From Escarpia spicata (lineage: Eukaryota > Annelida > Polychaeta > Sabellida > Siboglinidae): DNA of 64,000 nucleotides. Made by a program: the position numbers and the translations under genes. Positions 22,675 to 33,214 of this stretch are shown here, piece by piece. Under the pieces are notes generated by a model, which was given only the letters and a program-made list of their open reading frames with translations, was not told where the DNA came from and ran no database searches. The DNA is taken from assembly GCA_963995525.1 (NCBI GenBank), contig OZ023214.1, positions 31,059,518-31,123,517 on the forward strand, read 5' to 3'. Positions within the stretch are counted from its first letter, which is position 1. Every line of letters begins with the position of its first letter.

Positions 22675-22860
22675 GGCCCAAAAAGATGCCTTTTGTTTCC
22701 TTTCCCCATGTTTACATGTGCTTGCAGTCCATAATTTTAATTAGTATATTACAACATGAACACAAACATGTTAATTACACAAGCAATATATAATATCATG
22801 TTTCGACGATTATTAAACAATTCCATCGTCATATTGAATTGTTATCGTTATCTTTAATAA
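22675..22860 (-). repeat. TLR 3'-flank direct repeat, copy B
   Basis: Second copy of the 21537-21800 sequence. It begins exactly where the pseudogene homology ends, so the junction is probably an unequal-exchange breakpoint. The stretch 22860-23110 is AT-rich with (AATA)n-like runs and no gene. Confidence 0.65.
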
Positions 22861-23109
22861 TAATAATATATGCACATTTATATACATATTAACAAACCTC
22901 AAAACATAAAAACTATTATATATCTATGTAAAAGAAACTATGGAAAATTAAAACTAGATGTCTAAGATATATAAATAAGAATAATAAAGTATATATATAA
23001 ATAAAGTAACTCTAAAATAAACACATACAGAACTATCTATGAACGATACAGGTGTTTTATACATGTCATAAATAATTAAAGCTGTACTAAAAAATCTTTG
23101 CAAAACAAG

Positions 23110-23350
23110 TAAGTCTTTAACTGTCTTTGTGGTCAGTCAGTGTGAGCAATTTGAACACGATACCTCACAGGCAGCCAATGTAGTGCGCGAAGGACTGGCG
23201 TGATGTGAGATCGTCTAGGGACACGGGAAATAATGTCCAGTTTTGACGTGACGAGGGCGTGGGTGGCTATCTGGGCCGTACTCACATCCATATATTTTCG
23301 GATCTTCCCGATGCTCCCGAGAAGGTAGTAAGTTGACCGACACACCATGT
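23110..23350 (-). mobile_element. L2/CR1 LINE C-terminal fragment
   Basis: The minus frame 23133-23348 encodes ATHALVTSKLD, RVPRRSHITPVL and RALHWLPVRYRVQ, the conserved C-terminal block also seen at 3000 and 50880. 5' truncated; the RT is not present. Confidence 0.75.
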
Positions 23351-23413
23351 TTACATGTGCCTGCAGTCCATAGTTTGAGTCAACAATTGCACCAATATTC
23401 CTCGCTTTTATTT

Positions 23414-23868
23414 GGGGTCAGCACACTGTTGGACTTCCTGCTTGATTACAGACGAAACAAAGTGCAGTATATTTTTGAGAAATGACTTTTTCTAATATTC
23501 ACTTGCTCTGACATAAGTGCACTTGAGTAGTCAGATTTCTAGATGTGATTGTTGAAGCTGTTGACAGTAAAATGGTGTCTTTTTAGCTGATTTTACTAAG
23601 CGGAAGGGTATCTGGCAGCAATTTGGCTAGTTGACACTTTAGCTGGATTACTGCCTGCATCCAGTTGTAAATATTGACGGGTGTCATACATACAGGCATT
23701 TTGCAAGAGCTAGAGATATGAGATTTTGACTAAACTCGACCAGCATGTCAATGAGATGATAATAACAGCAGGTGAGAAGTTTAAGAAACTTTATAGGTCA
23801 CGTTTTCTTATAATCACACAAAACATTAACATGGTCGCCAATGGGAAACCTGACAGTGTGCTGACCCC
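23414..23868. mobile_element. 455-bp TIR element, copy 1
   Basis: Begins GGGGTCAGCACACTGT and ends with the exact inverse ACAGTGTGCTGACCCC. By eye it is identical over its full length to 24778-25232, and a diverged copy lies at about 38988-39435. No transposase. Target duplication is not clear (TATTT on the left, AATTA on the right). Probably a non-autonomous DNA transposon. Confidence 0.75.
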
Positions 23869-24329
23869 AATTAAAGTCCCTAGCAAGGGAAACACGCTAT
23901 AGTCATTGCACAATCACGGAGGACGCATTTTACTTCAAATATCTTGAAACAATTACTGAAAATACGTGTATGGCAAAACTGCAGTTGAATGGAACAAACC
24001 GTTTTTGGATATTACAGACTTCTCACCAGTAGGCAAGTCCAAATCACAGCGACGGAACACATGTCTTATAAGGGGGGTGGGGTGCGTATGCCAGTAGTTA
24101 AGCCTCAATTTGAGAATACGTATGAAAATGAACCAATAACATTGCAGCAGGGTGATTCATCAATCGTTTTTTGTTTACTTCAGCTGACTAAACACACGTG
24201 AAGATGTTGTAATTGACCCTAATGAAGTCTGAGGACAGTGATTAGCTGGAGTCAGCCATAGCCGGAGCCTGTTATCAGATCTGTCTACTGACTGGACCTT
24301 CTGGCCAATCAAGCAAGTGGCATTGTTTT

Positions 24330-24777
24330 CTGAATGTCTGCTAATTAGGCTGTGTAATATTATGTAATTGAAATGCTTAAGACGTCAGGCCTTTGAGGAA
24401 TTCACACCCTAAGGTGACTTTTTGTTGATGTTTACCTTTGTAAATAGGGCACAAGGTCAAAAAATAAATACAAATTTGAATGTAACGTAACAACTGGCTG
24501 TATTGAATTTTCTTATAAAACACATATTTGACTTTCTGGAAAACTTTATTAGGAGTTCATAGTGCCACCTGAGAACATTGTGCTGGATTACAAATTGTCC
24601 AACGGCGAAGTGCTGATTTTTATGGTGCCTTGCCAAGTTTGGTGGCACCTTTGAAATGTGCATAAAACACAAACACCTGGAGGGATTACAAAAAATAAAA
24701 TTGCACAGTGCTTGTAACATTGGTGCCTATAAAGTGTGTTGTTTTCAACATTTTCTCAAAAATTGCCATACCTATTT
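24330..24777 (-). repeat. Dispersed repeat arm (matches 38530-38987)
   Basis: Colinear with 38530-38987 and, for its first part, with 9140-9380. The minus frame at 24457-24720 (ICNPSRCLC-like) is preserved at 38660-38923 with few changes, but its composition is poor in protein character, and I do not claim a product. Confidence 0.6.
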
Positions 24778-25232
24778 GGGGTCAGCACACTGTTGGACTT
24801 CCTGCTTGATTACAGACGAAACAAAGTGCAGTATATTTTTGAGAAATGACTTTTTCTAATATTCACTTGCTCTGACATAAGTGCACTTGAGTAGTCAGAT
24901 TTCTAGATGTGATTGTTGAAGCTGTTGACAGTAAAATGGTGTCTTTTTAGCTGATTTTACTAAGCGGAAGGGTATCTGGCAGCAATTTGGCTAGTTGACA
25001 CTTTAGCTGGATTACTGCCTGCATCCAGTTGTAAATATTGACGGGTGTCATACATACAGGCATTTTGCAAGAGCTAGAGATATGAGATTTTGACTAAACT
25101 CGACCAGCATGTCAATGAGATGATAATAACAGCAGGTGAGAAGTTTAAGAAACTTTATAGGTCACGTTTTCTTATAATCACACAAAACATTAACATGGTC
25201 GCCAATGGGAAACCTGACAGTGTGCTGACCCC
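24778..25232. mobile_element. 455-bp TIR element, copy 2, in TLR 3' flank
   Basis: Same ends as copy 1. Its right terminus lies only 51 bases beyond the TLR stop codon (25284), so it probably forms part of the TLR 3' UTR or its polyadenylation region. On the left it joins the dispersed repeat arm, as in the 38.99-kb copy. Confidence 0.75.
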
Positions 25233-25283
25233 TTCAATATTGCCGGGATGATGCTCCACCCTCTTTACGTTAATACAAGTCTA

Positions 25284-27986
25284 TCAATCAGAGAGCAGCA
25301 GTGCACGGTGTGTACACGGGACGAGTCTATAGAGCAACATGTCGGAGTCGGCTGTCGGCAATAGAGTGTCGTGAAGTCGTTGCCAGAAGAGCGACTGTGC
25401 GTACTCGCCGTCTCCCCACTCGATCAGAGTGTAGCGTGTCCGAGGATTCATCAGTGCACGCAGCGTGCGACTCACCGACCCGTGCACTATCGGCTTAATG
25501 TAGAGCATAACCAACGACTTATGGTCCCTTTGAAGCGCCATATTCAGAGCAAAGTCGCACCACTTGTCGCCACAGAAGTCTGGTGTCAACACGAATAGCA
25601 CGTATCTGCTGGTCTCCAGCGATTGTACGATGTTTTCCGCGATGGGAAAGCCAGCCAGCGAATCTCGATCGTACACGAAGAGCGACAACGCCCAATCAGT
25701 CTCCACTTGGTCAATAAGTTCGTGTGCCACCCAGTCCAAGTCGGCATCAGCATACACGACACAGGCATCATATTGGTAGTGACCGGTGTCGCATGAAGAT
25801 CCGTCGACCTGCCGCGAACGGCGTTTTATTGAATAGTAGTACCAGCGCATGCGCCAACGATTAACGTAGAAAAAAAGCAGCAGAGTTAGTGTACAGAAGC
25901 TGAAACTTCCGGTCACTGTAAGCACTATCAGGAGACTGACACCAGCGGTCGCTGTAGCACAAGACTCCTCCAGATCCTCAAGTGATACGCTTACGACTCG
26001 CAGGTTATAATTCTCAGTGCACGTTAAGGTGTCTTTTGCCACGACACGTACGCTTGTCGTCCGCAGCCAACGCAAGAATGCGAGCGACGAGCAGGAATTA
26101 CATGACAGAGGATTGCCGCTGATGTCCAGAGAGAAGTTGACTCGCTCCGACAGTGCGTCTAACGAATCTCGAAGGTCTTCCGATAGAGACGACATGTGAT
26201 TTCTGGCCAGATTCAACGACTGAAGCGAAGTGAGGCGTGAGAGGTTTAGAGAGAGCTGCCTCTTAAACAAATTATTGTTTAAATCCAGTATGCGCAGTTT
26301 TGTCAAATTAACAAACGCGTTTTGGTTGATCGTTTGAAAAGAATTTTGTGAGAGGTCGAGTTCTTCAAGTGATGTTAGGTGATTGAAGACGCGGCCATAC
26401 ACGGCTGTCCTTTGTGTTTGATTCTGGCTGAGTGCAAGTTCACCCAATTTGTTATCAGACAAGTTGAGAAATTGCAGATTGTCAATGTATATAAAGAAGT
26501 CGGCGGCTATATGTTGTAGAACTCCGTGGCTTATATCTAATGTCTGAAGTTTGCTAAAACCCTTCAGTGGTCCTGAAAGTGATTTAATCGCTTTCGAGTT
26601 CGACATGTTTACGTAAACAAGGTTGCTTATCGGGTAAAACGTAAGCGGCGGCACATCAATGACACCGAATGATACTGACACATGATCGGAATAGAGATAT
26701 CGTATTGATGGTATCATGTATAACACGTCCCCACTAGGCCCACTTTGCATCAATGTTGCATTGTTTTCCTGCTGAGTTGTTCTGTCGTTAAACATGAATG
26801 ATGCAGGTTGACGAAATTCAATGTCAAATGGAAGATTATGTGCAGAACAATATTGTATTCTAAATTCGTCAGGTAAACTAAAAATATGTGATATATCGAC
26901 AGCTATCAACTGAGGCGGAAATGTTCTGAGCACTTGCGAACGTTTGACCCCGTGTCTGTTGAAAAAAATAATGCTGTTGAAACCAAAATTTAGCCACTGA
27001 ACACTTGGCAGGCATTTTCCGAAGTATTTAGTATCAACTGCTATGATATTATTCTGACGAACTGACAAACGCCTAAGTCTCTTCGCAAACGGCGTATCGC
27101 AGACTTCTTTAAATTTCAAGGTATTCGCTTCCCCTCCAAGTTCTACGTTATCCATAATTAGCGAATCGATTCCTGAATTCTCCGTCGCCCACAGCACTCT
27201 AATCAATGCCTTGTATCCAATGTTGCTATTACACGCCATATTTAGATTTCTTAGATTCGGCAAGTTCGAAAACGTACCGGGTGCGACCTGGCTGATCTGA
27301 TTGTCTCGTAACGACAGCGTAGTGACGTGACTGTCACGCAACGCACGGAATGTGGCAGCACTGATGTTTGGAACTCTCCCTTGGTAAAGATCTAAGATTC
27401 GCAGGTTCTTGAAGCGCGCTATGTCTGCCGGGATGACAGTGTTACCAATGCCAGAAACGTGCAGCTCTGTCAACGATTCCAGCACGGACAGTGAACGTAG
27501 TGGATACTCCTTAATACCCCTCGAGTCTGGCATCGCATAGTTTCCTGTAACTTTGAACACTTCCAGTGAGTGTAGCGGACGATATAAGCGCTGTGGGAAA
27601 CATTCATTGCTCATGCACAAAGAATTGTAGCTGAGGTCGAGATATAGTAGAGATCCCATGGCACTAAACGCATCCCGGGCGATTTGGTTCGACTGCAGAT
27701 TGTTTCTGGACAAGTCTAAATGCCTCAATTCTGTCAGATTACTGAAATCCGTAGGTCCTAGTTTGCTGATGTCGTTGTTGTTCAATAGAAGTGTGATCGC
27801 GCCAGCCGGGATGTCAAGCGGTATTTGTGTCAGTTGTCGGTTGCTGCAGTTGACGTGGTCTCCTTTGGCCCAAGTTGTCTCCTTGGTGACGAGACATGGG
27901 AGTGTCAAACTTGCAGCAACAACACTTCCGATTAATGTCAAATACAAACAGACGCCATGACAGACGATGTCGACGTTTATCTTCAT
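25284..27986 (-). CDS. Toll-like receptor, intact, single coding exon
   Basis: This 900-residue type I membrane receptor probably senses microbial ligands and signals through TIR adaptors such as MyD88 (family knowledge). In order: a signal peptide (about 1-25, VCLYLTLIGSVVAA); an LRR N-terminal cap with CSNRQLTQIPLDIP; about twenty leucine-rich repeats (for example LRHLDLSRNNL, LEELDLSQNSF, LRILDLNNNLF); one LRR C-terminal Cys cluster (CNSCSSLAFLRWL); a transmembrane segment (about 679-708) followed by basic residues; and a TIR domain (about 739-880). The TIR shows box 1 YDACVVYADADLDWV, box 2 VYDRDSLAG and box 3 SLFWQRL. One C-terminal Cys cluster fits the vertebrate-like (single-cluster) ectodomain type. 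Box 2 has Ala where the usual RDxxPG motif has Pro. The start is the first Met of a frame with a good signal peptide, and an acceptor-like TATTTTATTTTAG lies just upstream, suggesting a 5'UTR intron. Confidence 0.93.
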   Translation of the reverse strand: MKINVDIVCHGVCLYLTLIGSVVAASLTLPCLVTKETTWAKGDHVNCSNRQLTQIPLDIPAGAITLLLNNNDISKLGPTDFSNLTELRHLDLSRNNLQSNQIARDAFSAMGSLLYLDLSYNSLCMSNECFPQRLYRPLHSLEVFKVTGNYAMPDSRGIKEYPLRSLSVLESLTELHVSGIGNTVIPADIARFKNLRILDLYQGRVPNISAATFRALRDSHVTTLSLRDNQISQVAPGTFSNLPNLRNLNMACNSNIGYKALIRVLWATENSGIDSLIMDNVELGGEANTLKFKEVCDTPFAKRLRRLSVRQNNIIAVDTKYFGKCLPSVQWLNFGFNSIIFFNRHGVKRSQVLRTFPPQLIAVDISHIFSLPDEFRIQYCSAHNLPFDIEFRQPASFMFNDRTTQQENNATLMQSGPSGDVLYMIPSIRYLYSDHVSVSFGVIDVPPLTFYPISNLVYVNMSNSKAIKSLSGPLKGFSKLQTLDISHGVLQHIAADFFIYIDNLQFLNLSDNKLGELALSQNQTQRTAVYGRVFNHLTSLEELDLSQNSFQTINQNAFVNLTKLRILDLNNNLFKRQLSLNLSRLTSLQSLNLARNHMSSLSEDLRDSLDALSERVNFSLDISGNPLSCNSCSSLAFLRWLRTTSVRVVAKDTLTCTENYNLRVVSVSLEDLEESCATATAGVSLLIVLTVTGSFSFCTLTLLLFFYVNRWRMRWYYYSIKRRSRQVDGSSCDTGHYQYDACVVYADADLDWVAHELIDQVETDWALSLFVYDRDSLAGFPIAENIVQSLETSRYVLFVLTPDFCGDKWCDFALNMALQRDHKSLVMLYIKPIVHGSVSRTLRALMNPRTRYTLIEWGDGEYAQSLFWQRLHDTLLPTADSDMLLYRLVPCTHRALLLSD

Positions 27987-28000
27987 AACTGCTTCTTGAG

Positions 28001-28016
28001 TCCGCTAAAATAAAAT
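28001..28016 (-). promoter_or_regulatory. Putative 5'UTR intron acceptor of the TLR
   Basis: On the minus strand a T-rich run ending TTTTAG lies about 16 bases before the TLR start codon. TLR genes often have one 5'UTR intron. The donor is not located. Confidence 0.4.
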
Positions 28017-28090
28017 AGGTTTACGTAAATCGTTTTTATAATATTTTAACGCAGTAATATTTTCATAATATGAATTCTAAAACATAATTT

Positions 28091-28282
<192 letters not shown>

Positions 28283-28435
28283 ATATACGTACTAACGCAC
28301 GTATTTTGGGAAAATGGGTGTACTGGGTTCAAGTATCCTTTGTTAAGGATTTGGAACATGAACGAGGACGGAATGTGTACCCTAAACCCTGACAAATGAT
28401 GACATCAGTTTAGTTCTTTCGGGGAGATGGTCTTT

Positions 28436-28770
28436 CCTGCCGTGGTGCGCAGTAGCGCAGCAGTAAGCGCTCCGGAGAGAACGCGTGTTCGAATCCTGTG
28501 CGGCGGTGTCGAACCTTGGCGAAGTTCGTTGACGCTACATTGCTTCAGTTCACTCAGCTGTATGAATGAGTATCTGGCTATAGATAGTGGTGGTTATTTG
28601 CGTACGAATAGTCTTCGCGCATTCATTGCCACATGGCTGAATGATTCCCAGAGAAATCGAGATGGTGTTCGATTGAACACCGTCTGGGAGTAAAGTGTAT
28701 AGCGCTTCGAACAATCCTGAGGACTGGATACTGCGTTATATAAGAACTTACCTTACCTTTACTTTCCTAC
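28436..28770 (+). mobile_element. tRNA-derived SINE, full length (copy A)
   Basis: The head contains a pol III A box (TAGCGCAGCAGTAAGCG, 28453-28469) and B box (GTGTTCGAATCC, 28485-28496) at tRNA-like spacing. A central domain follows, including CACTCAGCTGTATGAATGAG, then a tail domain ending TATATAAGAACTTACCTTACC. Three minus-strand copies are in the window (45365-45700, 50416-50605, 59507-59625). It is not a functional tRNA gene: the head lacks a foldable acceptor pair and runs into the SINE body. The SINE family name is unknown to me. Confidence 0.8.
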
Positions 28771-29202
28771 AAGGGTGAATTAATTCTCTTTAAAAAAGAG
28801 AAACATGTATGATTAACGGTACGTCCAAATAACGACTATCTGTCTACAAGGGAGACGAGAATGCGCGATTATCCAACCATCGCACAGGAGTGCATTCAGC
28901 CGTTACATTCCCATGCCAATAAACATTAAACAAAGACCCATTGGTCAAGGCTTATGATAGTAACCGGGGGTTACACACTTTTTTTTTAAACGGGATGTGG
29001 GATATCCGATGAACTAGATATGTGGTGAATGATGTTCATAATATATATTGTTGAATGAAGACATTTGTTCGGTTGGCGATCAGTTTCGATAACATTTATA
29101 TATGTAATCACCGAGGGTTCGCTACAAGAGAGAAGAAGTATTTGCGACACGATGGTGTTCATCTGAATCAGAGGGGGACGATGCTGTGTTAAAAAAAATA
29201 CG
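28771..29202. other. No gene recognised
   Basis: Unique-looking sequence between the SINE and the dispersed repeat. The 109-codon minus frame (28986-29315) runs into repeat sequence and has no family I recognise. Confidence 0.45.
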
Positions 29203-29700
29203 GTGTGCCGTACGAAGGTATGCGCTGAAATTAAATTAAACACGGGATTGCGAAGTTGTCGTGCCGTCCACAGAGCCGCTACTGCTGCACGACCACCCCA
29301 CACCTCCACAAACACGTGTCCTTGTTATTAATAATTAATACATGTGCATTCAGTAATTATTTCGGATGGTAAACCTGCAAGCAAAATAAGCTATTAAATT
29401 GCGCGTGAAATATATATATCCTATCATAGTATGTAATGTACGTATTTATGTACGTACGTACGTACGTACGTACGGACGGACGGACGGACGGGTATATGCA
29501 TGTATGCATGCATGTATGCATATATGTATGCATGTATGTATGCATGTATGTATGCATGCATGTATGTATGCATGCATGTATGTATGCATGCATGTATGTA
29601 TGCATGCATGTATGTATGTATGCATGCATGTATGTATGAGAGACAGAGAAATATGCTATAGAGATAAAGCTAGTGAGAGACTCCTGCATTTAAAGCTTAA
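29203..29700 (+). repeat. Dispersed repeat, left half (matches 1-410)
   Basis: Near-identical to the first 410 bases of the window, including the ATGT/ATGC compound tract (29424-29640). It is interrupted at about 29700. Its right half resumes at 37262. Confidence 0.8.
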
Positions 29701-30107
29701 AAGGGATTCTTTGTAAGCTAATATACATTCGAGGTGTACCGTATCAAAACGTATTAATTTCCCATAAGTACTTTCTCTGCTACTTATGTCTTGCATGTTT
29801 ATGCATAATTTGGGTGTTATCTGTGCAAAAAACCGATAAACAGTTGTGTTTACGCGAATCATTTTGAGCTTGTTGCCACGTGGATGATTAATTCTGCAGC
29901 CCGCATATAATGAATATTCATGCACGCGCAGTGAACCACACGAAGACTGTTGACGTCACACACATAGTTGACATGTTAGTTTCCGAGGTGAGTTGATTTA
30001 AGCAATGGCATTGTAAATAAGCAATTTGTAGACATATGCACAGTGTATATTGACAGCTATTTTTATCAGTGTAGGATGCGTAAGCATTGTTTAATTACCC
30101 TGCTTCC

Positions 30108-30289
30108 TGTCAGATCGGTGTCAAATAGCCGTTCATTCTGTTTTTCAGCAACACCATTTATTACTGAACGCTACCGATCCATCGTATTTAAACATGTCTT
30201 TCATTTTCCCGGCCATCCTAATCCATAACCACACAACGTAATACTCTCGGGCAATATCAATCAATCACTAATTAATTACAAACACGACA
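30108..30289 (-). repeat. 3' LTR of the Gypsy element
   Basis: 182 bp, TGTCAGATCGGTG… to …AAACACGACA on the plus strand. Differs from the other LTR at three sites (for example CACCATT against CATCATT). Confidence 0.92.
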
Positions 30290-30604
30290 TCCCTCCTTTT
30301 CATCGGGATTAGATAGGAAGAGCATGTATCTATGTCATTCTAAAGTAATATCTCAACTTCGCTGGATATGTTGTCCACATCAATGTTTGCCGGGTCATTT
30401 TAGACAATTAAAAATTAGTGCAGTCATTGGTTGTGATCTATTTCACCGATGAATAATTAAACAACTCAAAGGTTCTAGAAGTACTAACACTTCAACGCTT
30501 AACTAGAACCAATTTCAAACAATCTTAAAACATAATGCCGTTCTTAGTGCTTAATGCTGCACCGTTGTCACACATTCAAAGTTCGATGTTAGTTCACAGT
30601 GTGA

Positions 30605-33214
30605 TCAGGTGACATAGTCTGCAAGTTTAATAGGCATCTGCCTCGTTCGACGTGATCTGGTCGCTGGTGATGGATGAACATCTCCAGGTATCGGCACCTT
30701 TCGAGGAGAACTTGGTATTTCCCCAGGCATATCCTGCACAGATGTGTTTGTTCCAGTTCCAGGTAGGGACACGGACGTCGGTCTTGGCATTTTGTCACCA
30801 GCTTCCATTCTCAGATTTAAATCGTCATCACCGGATGCTGTCATATACCTCTTCACATGTGCGCTGTTCCTTGAATATCGAGCCCCTTCGGGTGATTCAA
30901 TAACCAGACTGTTTCCCGCTTTGTCAATTATCGTGTACGGGGTCGGGTCGAAAGTGGTGGAGAATTTGTTGGCTTTGTCTCGCTTGATTAACACTTCATC
31001 ACCAATCTCCACGTTCGTGTATCTTGCCCCACGCCGCTCGTCAGCATGTAGTTTCGACAGGCCTTTCTGTTCCGCGTCTCTGTCGCGCACGTCCAAGCCG
31101 TCACGGCACTCTAACGTGAAATCGGGCAGTTTTCCCCTGAACTTGCGGTTGTAGTTAATCTCAGCAGGGCTCTTGCCGGTGGTGCTGTGATTTAGACCAC
31201 GGTACCTGGCTACATACTTTCGCAGTTCTTTCTTCCAATCAAGTCCTGGGGCTTGAGCTATGCGTATGCGCGTCGTGATAGATGCATTCTGCCTCTCAAC
31301 TTCTCCGTTGGCCTGGGCCCACTTTGCGGTCACCCTCAGATGTTGGATCGCGTAGTGATCGCAATAGTTACCGAATTCGGCTGATCGGAACTGTGGTCCG
31401 TTATCGGATTTTATGGTCATGGGCCATCCATGTCGACTGAATATATCATCAAGGCTGTCCAACACTTTCTCTGTAGTTGTGGAAGTCAGGATGCTGTATT
31501 CGTAGAGCCGACTATAATAGTCCACCACGGCCAGTATCGAGTGTCCAGAAGGTAGTGGTCCTAGTAGATCCACGGCTACATCTTGCCATGGTCCCACTGG
31601 TAGGTCCGTCGATTGGATAGGTTCTGGTGGGTCTGGTCGTGCCACTAGTTGGCACCCATGGCATGCTCTGCAGTACGTATCCATTGCCTTGTCTATGCCG
31701 GGCCACCAAACCTTGCATCTCAGTGCTTGTTTGGTGCTTACTACACCTAAATGTCCTCCATGGGCCAGTGCTAGCGCTCGCGGTCGGAGTTTGTGCGGGA
31801 TCACAATCCTGGATCCTCTTAGTACCAACTGGCCTATAACACAAAGTTCACCGGATATGGCTGCGTAGAGTTTATTCGGGCAATCGATCCATTTGCCCGT
31901 GTCAATGCATGTGCGGAGCTGTTGTAGCTCGGCGTCCTCGCCTGACGCTCGTTCCACCTCCCTGGTCGTCATCGCCTTGGGAGTTGCATTTATTGCGATG
32001 AATCTCACATGCTCCTCTGCTTCGTCGCTGATTTCGGATTGTTGTCCATTGTCCACCTTCAGAAGTCTCGAGAGCGGATCTGCGATGTTCCTCTTGCCGG
32101 GTAGGTCTTTGACCTTGAAGTTATATGGTTGTAAACGTAACACCCATCTCTCGATCCTCGCACAGGGTTTGGACTTTGGGGAGTAGATCGCTTCAAGAGG
32201 TTTGTGATCTGTCCATAACTCGAACTCTCGGCCATAAATGTATGGGTGACATTTCTCACAAGCCCAAACAAGTCCGAGTGCCTCCTTCTCTGTTTGTGAG
32301 TATCGGCGTTCAGTATTCGACAGGCTGCGGTTAGCGTAGCTCACAACAACGGGACCGTTCGATTGCTCTTGGATCAGGACCGCCCCTAATCCCACTGGAC
32401 TGGCATCTGCTATTACTTTTGATGGCGCCTTCTTATCGAAGTGTGCCAGCTTCATCGCTTTCGCTAGTTCCTGCTTGAGCATGTCGAATGCTTCTATCTG
32501 TTCCCTCCCAAACACAAATGGAACGCCTTTCCGAGTTAATCTTCTCAGTGGGTCACTGATTGTGGCGTACTGTGGGACGAATCTTGCGCTGTAGTTTACT
32601 AATCCCAAGAAACTCCTCAGTTCATGTATGTTCTTGGGCTGCCTGGCATCGACCACAGCTTTCACGCGTTCATCTGTTGGACCTATGCCTTTGTCTGACA
32701 CCAGGTACTCGGAGAATTCCAGTTCTGTCAGCCCAATCTTGCATTTTGCCCAGTTCAACGTCAAGTTCACCGCTTTTAGCCTTCCCAGCACCTGACGCAA
32801 TCGCTCATCGTGTGTCGCTCTGTCTGGCGCATGTATCACGATGTTGTCGGATATGTTCGTGGCTCCTTCAATGCCTGCCAACGCATTTGATATTTCGTGC
32901 TGGAAGAGTTCGCTCGCTGAATTCACACCAAATAGCAGTCTCTTATATCGATACAATCCAGAGTGCGTAGCGAATGTTGTTATGTCTCGAGATTCAGTGT
33001 CCAGCTCCAGTTGGTGATAACCCATTTTCAGGTCGAGTTCGGAGAACACCTTGGATCCATTCAGACCTTGTAATACTTCGTCGACCGTGGGGATTGGATG
33101 ACGTTCTCGGATTATGGCCTCATTTGCCCTACGCATGTCGATGCAGAGTCTTATATCACCGTCACGTTTTGGCGCAGCTACCGTGGGATTTACCCATGGC
33201 GTTGGCCCTACCAC
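30605..33214 (-). CDS. Gypsy pol: RT, RNase H, integrase (N-terminally deleted)
   Basis: An 869-codon open frame. Reverse transcriptase occupies about 1-170 (DLKMGYHQLE with the first catalytic Asp at 61). The position of the usual xxDD box reads ISDN (121-124), so the last Asp is Asn. RNase H follows (VIADASPVGLGAVL, YSQTEKEALGLVWA, WTDHKPLEAI). The integrase has the HGGH…CRACHGC zinc region, catalytic Asp in VDLLGPLPSG, Asp in SDNGPQF and Glu in NGEVERQN. No chromodomain is seen. The frame begins inside the RT (VGPTPWVNPTVAAPK), so the protease and RT N-terminus are gone. It overlaps the end of gag by a few bases. Similar to the K02A2.6-like Gypsy group by motif wording. Confidence 0.9.
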   Translation of the reverse strand: MVGPTPWVNPTVAAPKRDGDIRLCIDMRRANEAIIRERHPIPTVDEVLQGLNGSKVFSELDLKMGYHQLELDTESRDITTFATHSGLYRYKRLLFGVNSASELFQHEISNALAGIEGATNISDNIVIHAPDRATHDERLRQVLGRLKAVNLTLNWAKCKIGLTELEFSEYLVSDKGIGPTDERVKAVVDARQPKNIHELRSFLGLVNYSARFVPQYATISDPLRRLTRKGVPFVFGREQIEAFDMLKQELAKAMKLAHFDKKAPSKVIADASPVGLGAVLIQEQSNGPVVVSYANRSLSNTERRYSQTEKEALGLVWACEKCHPYIYGREFELWTDHKPLEAIYSPKSKPCARIERWVLRLQPYNFKVKDLPGKRNIADPLSRLLKVDNGQQSEISDEAEEHVRFIAINATPKAMTTREVERASGEDAELQQLRTCIDTGKWIDCPNKLYAAISGELCVIGQLVLRGSRIVIPHKLRPRALALAHGGHLGVVSTKQALRCKVWWPGIDKAMDTYCRACHGCQLVARPDPPEPIQSTDLPVGPWQDVAVDLLGPLPSGHSILAVVDYYSRLYEYSILTSTTTEKVLDSLDDIFSRHGWPMTIKSDNGPQFRSAEFGNYCDHYAIQHLRVTAKWAQANGEVERQNASITTRIRIAQAPGLDWKKELRKYVARYRGLNHSTTGKSPAEINYNRKFRGKLPDFTLECRDGLDVRDRDAEQKGLSKLHADERRGARYTNVEIGDEVLIKRDKANKFSTTFDPTPYTIIDKAGNSLVIESPEGARYSRNSAHVKRYMTASGDDDLNLRMEAGDKMPRPTSVSLPGTGTNTSVQDMPGEIPSSPRKVPIPGDVHPSPATRSRRTRQMPIKLADYVT

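Noticed and set aside
24457..24720. Minus-strand frame conserved with 38660-38923
   Set aside because: Conservation is explained by recent shared ancestry of the repeat copies. Changes are not biased to synonymous sites as far as I can see, and no domain is recognised.
28436..28510. tRNA gene
   Set aside because: A and B boxes are present, but the sequence continues into a repeated SINE body, and related copies exist at 45365, 50416 and 59507. No complete cloverleaf is evident.
29357..29716. MHTYMHA/CMYVCM frames on both strands
   Set aside because: Artefacts of the ATGT/ATGC tetranucleotide tract. The same applies at 218-403.
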